Assembly (NCBI GenBank): GCA_965656605.1
Contig: CBFHLC010000012.1
Coordinates: 1 to 50,805, forward strand
Source: Litorivicinus sp965656605
GTDB lineage: Bacteria > Pseudomonadota > Gammaproteobacteria > Pseudomonadales > Litorivicinaceae
DNA length: 50,805 nt
Direction of reading: 5' to 3'
Shown: positions 44,473 to 50,805 of the stretch, piece after piece
How positions within the stretch are numbered: position 1 is the stretch's first letter
Layout: every line of letters begins with the position of its first letter
The notes under the pieces: model-generated
What the model saw: only the letters and a program-made list of their open reading frames with translations
Databases searched by the model: none
What the model was told of the DNA's origin: nothing
Position numbers and translations under genes: made by a program

Positions 44473-45858
44473 ATGCTAAAAATCCTGGTAATGAGCGCAC
44501 TCGGTGCGCTCGCCACGCTGAGTCACGCTCAGACCGACCTGCGGGTTTTGATTGATGTCTCGGGTAGCATGAAGTCAAACGACCCCAATGCGTTGCGCCA
44601 ACCTGCGGCCGAGCTGATCGCCAGACTGCTGCCGCCGCAATCCCAAGCCGGGGTATGGTTGTTCGGCACCCAGACCCGAGCCCTAGTGGACTACGGCGTG
44701 GTCGACCCTGAATGGCGCACCGCCACCCTATCGTCTAGCGACACCATCTCGAGCTCGGATCAATACACAGACATTGAGCAGTCACTAACCGAGGGTTTGC
44801 AGCCGACGACTCAAGCAAATAAACAGTGTCACGTCATTCTAGTCACCGACGGACTGATTGATCTGCGCGCAGGCCAGGCCGCCATCCGTGAATCCCGTGC
44901 CCGGATCGAGACTCAAGTGATCGCGCAAGCCAAACAACAGGACTGTCGCATTCATACCTTGAGCCTGTCGGATCAAACCGATAAAGCCCTGCTAAATCGA
45001 CTATCGCAGGCAACTGGCGGCTTGAGCGCCCAACTAACGGGGGCGGCCCAGCTGTTGCCAGTGGTATTAGACGCATTAGAACTGGCATTACCGGACAATC
45101 GCTTGCCGATCCAAGGCCAGTCCTTTCAAGTGGATGAGTCGGTCAACAAGCAAACCATCATCTCGCTGACCCCTACCGATCAAGCACTACAGTTAGTCAG
45201 CCCACGCGGTCAGATCATTACGCCGGACAATTTACCCGAGAACGTTGAGTACCAGACCAGCCAGGGGTTTCAACTGTATCAAATCACCAATCCTGAACCC
45301 GGCATTTGGCAATCCTTGGGCGATGCAAAAATTGATCGGGTGCTAGCTGACGCAGATATCAACCTCAGCATTATCGATCTGCCGGGCACCCTAGAGCTGG
45401 GGCAGCCTCTGAACGTGGTCGTGCGTATCACCCAAGGCGATCGAGCGGTACAACTCAATGACTTGGATCTAAGGGGCACCATCAACGATCAGCCCCTGAC
45501 GTTTGAGGCTCGCGGAGAGGATCTTCTGGCCCCGGTTACACTGGATCAGCCCGGCAGCTACACACTCGAGATCCAAGCTCGTAGTGGCCTGTTTGAGCGC
45601 ACGCTAAACCGCACCATCGAGGTGATTGAGCCGCAGGTGGCGAGTGCCTTGGAAAGTGGGACCACCCAAGGTGTTCAAACCTTTAAGGCACCCGTTGCGG
45701 CGCCTGTGGTCGAAGTCCAGGCCGCCCCCATGGCTGAACCGGTATCGACCAATGAAGGTTTGACCTTGTTGCAGTGGCTATGGATTATCGGGGCCGCCGG
45801 GTTAGGGTTAATCGTCCTGATTGCATTTTGGTTATCACGAGCAGAGAAAAAAGCATGA
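44473..45858 (+). CDS. vWA-domain membrane protein
   Basis: 461 residues. Signal peptide (1-19, cut near SHAQ), then a von Willebrand factor A domain with MIDAS motif D28-V-S30-G-S32 and a later VTDG. A beta-rich middle region (about 210-390) follows, then a Pro/Ala/Val-rich linker and one C-terminal helix (about 433-455) with a short Lys-rich tail. The domain should face the periplasm. It resembles the TIGR03503-type proteins of marine gammaproteobacteria (name from memory). Function unknown. It starts 2 bp after the synthetase stop and overlaps the next gene by ATGA. Confidence 0.82.
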   Translation: MLKILVMSALGALATLSHAQTDLRVLIDVSGSMKSNDPNALRQPAAELIARLLPPQSQAGVWLFGTQTRALVDYGVVDPEWRTATLSSSDTISSSDQYTDIEQSLTEGLQPTTQANKQCHVILVTDGLIDLRAGQAAIRESRARIETQVIAQAKQQDCRIHTLSLSDQTDKALLNRLSQATGGLSAQLTGAAQLLPVVLDALELALPDNRLPIQGQSFQVDESVNKQTIISLTPTDQALQLVSPRGQIITPDNLPENVEYQTSQGFQLYQITNPEPGIWQSLGDAKIDRVLADADINLSIIDLPGTLELGQPLNVVVRITQGDRAVQLNDLDLRGTINDQPLTFEARGEDLLAPVTLDQPGSYTLEIQARSGLFERTLNRTIEVIEPQVASALESGTTQGVQTFKAPVAAPVVEVQAAPMAEPVSTNEGLTLLQWLWIIGAAGLGLIVLIAFWLSRAEKKA

Positions 45859-46058
45859 ATGCACTGTGGAGTACACTTGAGGGACTGGGATATATCGCCT
45901 GCTCGCTTTGGATTATCGCCTTTGTGGTCGGCGGAATTCGGCCGCAAGTGATGCGCCAAAACGATCGAGCATCGGTCATTCGTATTTGCTCAATCGGTTT
46001 TATTGTCAGCTTCCTTGTGATGGCAGTCTCATGGTCCAAGGCTCGCGGCTACGCCTAG
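45855..46058 (+). CDS. small two-helix membrane protein
   Basis: 67 residues from ATG 45855, overlapping the vWA stop as ATGA. Two membrane helices (about 12-28 and 45-61) with a basic loop RPQVMRQNDRASVIR between. No family recognised. Coupling to the vWA gene suggests a partner or membrane-assembly role, by inference. Confidence 0.68.
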   Translation: MNALWSTLEGLGYIACSLWIIAFVVGGIRPQVMRQNDRASVIRICSIGFIVSFLVMAVSWSKARGYA

Positions 46059-46070
46059 CCTAATCCCCCC

Positions 46071-46076
46071 TATACT
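46071..46076 (+). promoter_or_regulatory. -10 element of the EAL gene, start-codon proximal
   Basis: TATACT ends six bases before ATG 46083, so transcription would start at or beside the A of the start codon. No -35 hexamer and no Shine-Dalgarno sequence are seen. Confidence 0.45.
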
Positions 46077-46082
46077 CTGAAC

Positions 46083-47582
46083 ATGAGTGTTGAGGGATTG
46101 CTGGCGAGCTGCCAGCGTGGTGGCGTCGCATTGATCGAGGCCAACACATCAAAGGTGTTTTATTCACCTGGTGACATAGATGTTCCCGAGGCCGTTCTTA
46201 GCGGCTTGAAACGGGCTGACAACCATTTGCGCGTAAAGCAGTGGAATTGCTTGAAACTAGCCTCCGGGGATCTGTGGATGGCGATGCCTCCGCAACTGAA
46301 CGCCGCTCACGATGAAATCTCATTTTTAAAACAGCAGCTGAATTGGATTGAGGGCCGCGACTCATTGAGTGGCCTGCTCACGCGCAGCGCATGGCATTCA
46401 CAACCGCTGGCCGTCGGTGAATCACCTAAATTGGTCGTCTTCCTGCGCATTGCCAATCTATCTCGAATCAGCGAGCGTCAAGGCACCCGAAGTGCTGACA
46501 TCATTTTGCAAACCATGGGTGGTCGCCTGTTATCCGAGGCGCCCAACAACCTGGCGGCACGAGTCAGCAATGATGCCTTTCATTGGATCATTGATACACC
46601 CAGTGATTTGACCCAATGGTTGGCACAGACGCACGAGCGTCTATCGCAACCGGCCCACCTTGAGTTCGGTCAGGTGGCACTGGAATGCGTGATGGGGCTT
46701 GCGATGGCGCCAGATCACGGCAGCAACATCGATACCCTGTCGCGGCATGCCGAACTGGCCGGCAACAGTGCTGAGGAGCGCGGCTTTGGCTATCTAATCT
46801 TTGACCAGGGCATTGCAGAGTCTTATCGCCGCGCCACCGTGATCGCCCACTCAACCGAATCCGCCTTTACGCAGGGCCAATTGGCAGTGCATTACCAACC
46901 CCAGCTAGATCTCACTGGCCACAAAGCCCCCTCGGCCGAGGCCCTGATCCGCTGGTCCCATCCGGAATTAGGCAATGTCAGCCCGATCGAATTCCTACCT
47001 ACCTTCGAGCGCCAAGGGTTGCTACCCCGTCTGACCGAATTCGTTTTGGAATCTGCGATACGTGATTGGAAGACCCTAGGGCATCCGACATTTCGGATCT
47101 CCGTCAATCTGCCACCGGATCTAGTCGAACCCAGCTTTTGTGATGGGCTGATCCAGCGTTGCCGGCTCAATGAGTTTCCGTTGTCCTGCCTGACCCTCGA
47201 GATTACTGAACAGCGTCTGACCCAATTAGAAGGTGCGCTCAGTGTCATCAAACAATTGCAGCTGGCGGGCGTGCGAATTGCCATCGATGATTTTGGCGTC
47301 GGCGAGTCGTCGCTCAGTCGGATCGGCCAAATTCAGTTCGATGAGCTAAAAATCGACCGAAGCTTGGTGACCTGGGCAGACATTGCCAGCAATCAGCCGA
47401 CCGTTATTCGCAGTGTGGTCGGGATGGCCCGAGCCTTGAACATGGAGGTGATCGCCGAGGGCGTTGAAACCCAGCAGCAAATGGATATGTTGCGAGCAGC
47501 TGGGTGTGATCGAGTTCAGGGCTACTTACACGCGCGCCCCATGCCCCTCTCGGATTTAGCTGAGTTTATGGCGCCTGAATAA
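46083..47582 (+). CDS. degenerate GGDEF plus EAL cyclic-di-GMP phosphodiesterase
   Basis: 499 residues, no membrane segment. The GGDEF region (about 85-240) has SNDAF at 162-166 where GGDEF is expected, so cyclase activity is unlikely. The EAL domain (about 250-498) keeps all key residues: E286-A-L, N342 in SVNLP, E373 in LEITE, D402-D403-F-G, K423 and D425 in LKIDRS, and AEGVET. It should hydrolyse c-di-GMP to pGpG. The N-terminal 80 residues are a short unknown sensor-like region. Convergent with pabB-like gene, overlapping by 17 bp. Confidence 0.92.
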   Translation: MSVEGLLASCQRGGVALIEANTSKVFYSPGDIDVPEAVLSGLKRADNHLRVKQWNCLKLASGDLWMAMPPQLNAAHDEISFLKQQLNWIEGRDSLSGLLTRSAWHSQPLAVGESPKLVVFLRIANLSRISERQGTRSADIILQTMGGRLLSEAPNNLAARVSNDAFHWIIDTPSDLTQWLAQTHERLSQPAHLEFGQVALECVMGLAMAPDHGSNIDTLSRHAELAGNSAEERGFGYLIFDQGIAESYRRATVIAHSTESAFTQGQLAVHYQPQLDLTGHKAPSAEALIRWSHPELGNVSPIEFLPTFERQGLLPRLTEFVLESAIRDWKTLGHPTFRISVNLPPDLVEPSFCDGLIQRCRLNEFPLSCLTLEITEQRLTQLEGALSVIKQLQLAGVRIAIDDFGVGESSLSRIGQIQFDELKIDRSLVTWADIASNQPTVIRSVVGMARALNMEVIAEGVETQQQMDMLRAAGCDRVQGYLHARPMPLSDLAEFMAPE

Positions 47583-48654
47583 AGCGCGCCTTCAACAAGA
47601 CCTCTTGCCACTCATCCATCGCCTCAGAATCCAAGGTGATGCCGCCGCCGACCCCGAACTCAAGCTCACTATCGATTAGGGTTGCGGTTCGAATCGCAAC
47701 GTTCGCCACTGACTGCCCTTGGTACACATAACCGCAAGAGCCGGTGTACAGTCCCCGCGGTGACATCTCAAGCTGCTCTAAAATCTCTATCGCACGCTTT
47801 TTCGGAGCGCCGGTAATAGAGCCGTAGGGCATCAACGCCGAACACCACGCTGATAAGCGGGTCTCGTTCAGGTCCGCCGTGACCGTCGATACCATTTGCT
47901 GGAGCGTCTCATAGCGTCGCACTTCAAAGCTGCTGGGCACCTTGACCGAGCCTGCCTGAGCGATCCGGCCCAGATCGTTACGAATCAAATCCAAGATCAT
48001 CAGGTTTTCGGCCCGGTTCTTGGTATCCGAGGCCAACCATTGGGCCAGCTCCCCCGAGGCCTGCTCGCTGGCACCGAGCCCGACGGTTCCTTTCATGGGC
48101 TGGCATTCCATGCGGCCTTGTTCCACCCGCCACAACAACTCCGGTGACAGGCTGAGTGCATGGCCACCCTGCCAGGGCATAAAGGCGGCATAGGGCGAGG
48201 CCTGACGCTGAATCAAAGCACTGAACAAAGAGGCAGCAGAGTCACCGCAGCGCCCCCGTCCACGCAAGGTCAAATTACCCTGATAACAGTCACCCGCATT
48301 TAAGTACTCCTGCAACACGCCGATACGCTCGGCCCACTGCTGCGGCGTCATTTCTAACGACCAGCTCCACCGAGTGGCAGCCGCAGGCAGGCGCTGTAAC
48401 ACCTGATTCAGGGTCAACCGCTCCATCGACGCCCAAGCGATCGCTTGAATACCGTCTGGATCAGCAGAATGCTGATAGGCATGTGCAATCGAGGTCTCGT
48501 AGTCCACCGCGAAAGTCACCGGATGATGTTGACTGACCTCTTGGATCTGATTCCAACAGGCTTGGGTCGACTCGGTATTTGAGAACGATTGAAGTGGCTG
48601 GCTAAACCAGCACCAATGGGTGCCGTCACCCTGAATCGCGAACTGTGGGGTCAT
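47566..48654 (-). CDS. pabB: aminodeoxychorismate synthase component I (PabB-like)
   Basis: 362 residues, a chorismate-binding enzyme lacking much of the N-terminal domain of longer PabB proteins (about 450). GDCYQGNLT, PMKGTVGLG (with the PabB-type Lys instead of the anthranilate-synthase Ala), RNDLGRIA and GSITGAPKKRAIEILE are present. It makes 4-amino-4-deoxychorismate for folate with a PabA glutaminase, not in the window. ATG 48654 has no clear ribosome site and lies 6 bases from a 14-bp palindrome. Other chorismate-using enzymes are less likely given the PMKGT motif. Confidence 0.87.
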   Translation of the reverse strand: MTPQFAIQGDGTHWCWFSQPLQSFSNTESTQACWNQIQEVSQHHPVTFAVDYETSIAHAYQHSADPDGIQAIAWASMERLTLNQVLQRLPAAATRWSWSLEMTPQQWAERIGVLQEYLNAGDCYQGNLTLRGRGRCGDSAASLFSALIQRQASPYAAFMPWQGGHALSLSPELLWRVEQGRMECQPMKGTVGLGASEQASGELAQWLASDTKNRAENLMILDLIRNDLGRIAQAGSVKVPSSFEVRRYETLQQMVSTVTADLNETRLSAWCSALMPYGSITGAPKKRAIEILEQLEMSPRGLYTGSCGYVYQGQSVANVAIRTATLIDSELEFGVGGGITLDSEAMDEWQEVLLKARFIQAP

Positions 48655-48660
48655 ATGCGT

Positions 48661-48674
48661 CTATTGGCCAATAG
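48661..48674. repeat. 14-bp perfect palindrome before pabB
   Basis: CTATTGGCCAATAG, a perfect 14-bp palindrome, starts 6 bases upstream of the pabB ATG in the 31-bp gap to the next gene. A perfect 14-mer is expected a few times by chance in 50 kb, but its position is suggestive of an operator. Confidence 0.4.
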
Positions 48675-48685
48675 GTGCGCCGAAT

Positions 48686-49420
48686 TTACCCTGTTGTGAC
48701 CCAGGCATCCAGACGATCGGTAATCAAACCATCGAGCCCTTGGGTTAAATCGTCCTGCGGCAGAACAGGTTTCAGACTCCAACCGATTTGATGCAGATCC
48801 GACGGTGGCCGGTCGGTTAACTCCGGATGCCACCACCAGCTGGGGTTATCTGCGAGTACCGAGAGCGCCGAGCGCCCGGACAAATACGGCGTTTTCCCGG
48901 CGTATTGGTGTGACAAGGCGCCTTTCTCGGCAGATAGAAGCCCTAATTGAACGTCAGGCCAAACGCTTTGTGCCTCTAGCAGATCCAACGGATCAAAACT
49001 CGACAGCCACCAACCCTCGGGCCAGCGAAGGGGATACTGCTGGGACAAAAACGAGATGCGCGGCCGCCCCACCCCTTTGACCCCTTTTATTTCAAGGTTA
49101 ATGCTGCGCGACCCGAACCTCTCGATTAAGTCAGTCAGAGATATCAGAGGGTGACCATTAACACCCACCATTTTTGACACCATCGCGCTGGGTACATCAT
49201 CTAGATACTCAGCAGGTGGATGCTTAAAGTGATCCGTCAGGCGCGAGGAGTGACAGATCCAGCCAACCCCTTGAGCATCCCAGACCCAATCGCACTCAAC
49301 AAAGTCTGCGCCCTGCTCAAACGCCTGAGCGATTGATTCTGCGGAATTTTCCTGTGGACTCTCGGGAATCGAGCGCCACGAGTCAGTCACCCCGCAGCCA
49401 CGATGGCCACCAATTTTCAT
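48686..49420 (-). CDS. glycerophosphodiester phosphodiesterase family protein
   Basis: 244 residues from ATG 49420, a GDPD-type TIM barrel. Metal and catalytic residues: His6-Arg7 (GGHRG), Glu24 in ENSAES, Glu42/Asp44 in ECDWVWD, and His57 in ICHSSRLTD. LEIKGVKG fits the fourth conserved strand. No signal peptide, so cytosolic and UgpQ-like rather than periplasmic GlpQ. It shares one base with the stop of the DUF1439 gene (TGATG), so translation is probably coupled. The substrate is not certain. Confidence 0.85.
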   Translation of the reverse strand: MKIGGHRGCGVTDSWRSIPESPQENSAESIAQAFEQGADFVECDWVWDAQGVGWICHSSRLTDHFKHPPAEYLDDVPSAMVSKMVGVNGHPLISLTDLIERFGSRSINLEIKGVKGVGRPRISFLSQQYPLRWPEGWWLSSFDPLDLLEAQSVWPDVQLGLLSAEKGALSHQYAGKTPYLSGRSALSVLADNPSWWWHPELTDRPPSDLHQIGWSLKPVLPQDDLTQGLDGLITDRLDAWVTTG

Positions 49421-49977
49421 CAAGGGGCCAGACTTAAGCCGGTCTCGTCGACCTTAACGGTCTTGAGAATTTGGCTGGCTAATTTCAATTTCGGGTCGTC
49501 CGCCAAGGAATAGATAGGAGTTTGTGAAAAATACAAATCCAACGCAGCCGCCAGGCGCTCGCCGTTTTCGCCCAAGGTTTGCTCAATCGCCCGACCGTAA
49601 GGCCCGCTGTAACCCAGGCTCTCGACCCGCGGTGCCATCAAATAGATCGCCTGATCACGCAACTCAATCCCACCGGATAGGCGTGGCGCTAAGCGCGTGT
49701 TCAACGTGCCGATGAAAGGCACTTGAGTGGTCAACTCGGTGTCCAGCTGGGCTACCACGCGCCCTCCGTCCGCCTCGACAAGGTCGACCTGAACATCATT
49801 CACAACGATGGCCAACTCTGCGGCCGCGTTACCGGCTAATGACATCGAACCTTGGTTAACGAGCTGGGTTTTGACCGCCTGTTGGAGGTCAGACTCGTTT
49901 ATGCGGAATTCACCCAACGAGGCCGGCAATTGGGCGCAGCCGGTTAGCAATGCGGCGGCGATTAAGGCTATTTTCAT
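49420..49977 (-). CDS. DUF1439 lipoprotein (YceB-like)
   Basis: 185 residues. A lipoprotein signal peptide ends in LLTGC with Cys14, followed by Ala-Gln, which favours the outer membrane. The rest resembles YceB: an early INESDLQQAV segment, a beta-rich middle and DLYFSQTPIYSL near the end. Function unknown; the fold resembles lipid-binding proteins. ATG 49977 has a strong AAGGAGAG box. First gene of a pair with the GDPD gene; a phospholipid link is inferred only from that pairing. Confidence 0.85.
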   Translation of the reverse strand: MKIALIAAALLTGCAQLPASLGEFRINESDLQQAVKTQLVNQGSMSLAGNAAAELAIVVNDVQVDLVEADGGRVVAQLDTELTTQVPFIGTLNTRLAPRLSGGIELRDQAIYLMAPRVESLGYSGPYGRAIEQTLGENGERLAAALDLYFSQTPIYSLADDPKLKLASQILKTVKVDETGLSLAP

Positions 49978-50037
49978 CGGTGCTCTCCTTTTTTCTTAGT
50001 ATGCGGAGCTGATACAGAGCAGATACAGACTTTGGCG

Positions 50038-50766
50038 CTAGCCGGTCTGTAACCAAAGGTTTAGTTTCTCGGCAACGGCTAACGAGCCGGGTGAGTCGCT
50101 GTGCACACACAGCGTATGCGCTTTTATCCTGATCTGTTCGTCCCCCACATCCAAGTGCCCCATTCGTATCTGCTCGACTTGGTTCTGAATGGACTGCCAA
50201 TCGGTGTGAACGGCACCGGGCAACTCGCGACTACGCAGGCGTCCATCGGATTCGTACGCACGATCCGCGAAGGCCTCCAAGATAACGTGAATCCCAGCCG
50301 CATGGGCGCACTCGACGGCTGCTGCCCCCGCAGGCCCAGCCATGAGCATCAGCGAGGGTTGACCCGGCCACTGCTTCATCGAGTGACACAGCCCTTCGAG
50401 CGTGGGTAGATCCTGGTGCAGGCGATGATAAAGGGCACCGTGGGGCTTTACGTATTCGACCGTGCTGGCACGTGTCACCGCCATTAAATGCAAGGCGCCG
50501 TATTGATACTGACACCACTCAATGACTTGCTGAGAGGTCGAGGGCAACGCGCGGCGGCCAAACCCGGCCAAGTCGGGGTAGCTGACATGCGCCCCTAAAC
50601 GAATTCCTAGGCGTCGTGAGGTCTCGATCCGAGCCGCCATAATCTGAGCATCGCCCGCATGAAAACCGCAGGCTATATTGGCGAGGTGAATGTGTGGCAT
50701 TAACTCCGAATCCGGGCCCATCTGCCACGCTCCAAACCCCTCACCTAAATCGCAATTGATCAGCAC
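50038..50766 (-). CDS. pxpA: 5-oxoprolinase subunit A (LamB/YcsF family)
   Basis: 242 residues from GTG 50766, with AAGGG seven bases upstream. NCDLGEGFGAW, ANIACGFHAGD, GAHVSYPDLAGFGRR, VKPHGALY and EAFADRAYESDGRLRSR are the family blocks. With PxpB and PxpC it hydrolyses 5-oxoproline to glutamate using ATP. Both partners are missing here and may lie beyond the right edge, upstream of this gene. Bases 50767-50805 hold only its leader. Confidence 0.95.
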   Translation of the reverse strand: MLINCDLGEGFGAWQMGPDSELMPHIHLANIACGFHAGDAQIMAARIETSRRLGIRLGAHVSYPDLAGFGRRALPSTSQQVIEWCQYQYGALHLMAVTRASTVEYVKPHGALYHRLHQDLPTLEGLCHSMKQWPGQPSLMLMAGPAGAAAVECAHAAGIHVILEAFADRAYESDGRLRSRELPGAVHTDWQSIQNQVEQIRMGHLDVGDEQIRIKAHTLCVHSDSPGSLAVAEKLNLWLQTG

Positions 50767-50805
50767 ATCTAACCCTTATCAAAACCTGCCTACGCTGTGT
50801 CTACG

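Noticed and set aside
1..50805. Mobile elements, prophage genes, CRISPR arrays, tRNA or rRNA genes
   Set aside because: No transposase or integrase-like protein, no regular direct repeats with spacers, no cloverleaf or rRNA-like sequence was noticed in the short gaps; composition looks uniform.

Overview
The window looks like a chromosomal segment of a free-living, probably marine, aerobic gammaproteobacterium. Evidence: CysB, TtcA, EpmC and a LexA/TopA neighbourhood of gammaproteobacterial type; a ppsA/ppsR/rraA/hydrolase group and a lexA-topA-(unknown)-fadB group that, from memory, resemble Pseudomonas gene order; Na+-coupled solute transport; and a class I polyhydroxybutyrate (PHB) locus. 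An Oceanospirillales- or Litorivicinus-like organism would fit, but the sequence alone does not name a species. No transposase, insertion sequence, phage gene, CRISPR array, tRNA or rRNA was seen. No stretch above 300 bases lacks a gene.

Layout. 1-6380: the tail of an unknown gene, rraA and ppsA (minus), divergent ppsR, an alpha/beta hydrolase, a Nudix CoA-pyrophosphatase-like gene and cysB. 6381-14774: cbb3 oxidase (ccoN, ccoO, ccoQ, ccoP) and its assembly genes (ccoG, ccoH, ccoI, ccoS and a TauE/SafE-like membrane protein) as one tight plus-strand block behind an FNR/Anr-type site. 14745-24298: ttcA, then a minus-strand group of DUF4212 subunit, VC_2705-type Na+:solute symporter, cNMP/CBS/DUF294 nucleotidyltransferase and DEDDh exonuclease, facing a very large symporter-like hybrid histidine kinase. 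24302-30207: grxD, argF, lexA, a small conserved gene, topA and an unknown gene. 30201-37106: fadB-like gene with a small membrane protein, then tatD-epmC-MATE-DUF3080, a hypothetical gene and a TusA-like gene. 37354-44470: phaB, a BktB-like thiolase and phaC, then phaZ and acetoacetyl-CoA synthetase. 44473-50766: a vWA membrane protein with a two-helix small protein, an EAL phosphodiesterase, pabB-like, a GDPD-family phosphodiesterase, a DUF1439 lipoprotein and pxpA.

How the genes fit together. Much of the window concerns two- and four-carbon metabolism. The kinase/symporter group probably senses and imports acetate or a similar carboxylate. PpsA/PpsR control the pyruvate-PEP step. The PHB genes store acetyl-CoA as polymer and can degrade it again, with AacS re-activating acetoacetate. 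A high-affinity oxidase serves low-oxygen respiration.

The gene packing is extreme. Eight of ten convergent gene pairs overlap at their 3' ends, one has a 3-bp gap, and only phaC/phaZ is separated by a clear terminator. Many operon partners overlap by ATGA or GTGA. Three genes appear to have a -10 hexamer placed so that transcription would begin at the start codon. The least explained group is the nucleotidyltransferase/exonuclease pair behind the symporter; it is the best candidate here for an uncharacterised system.
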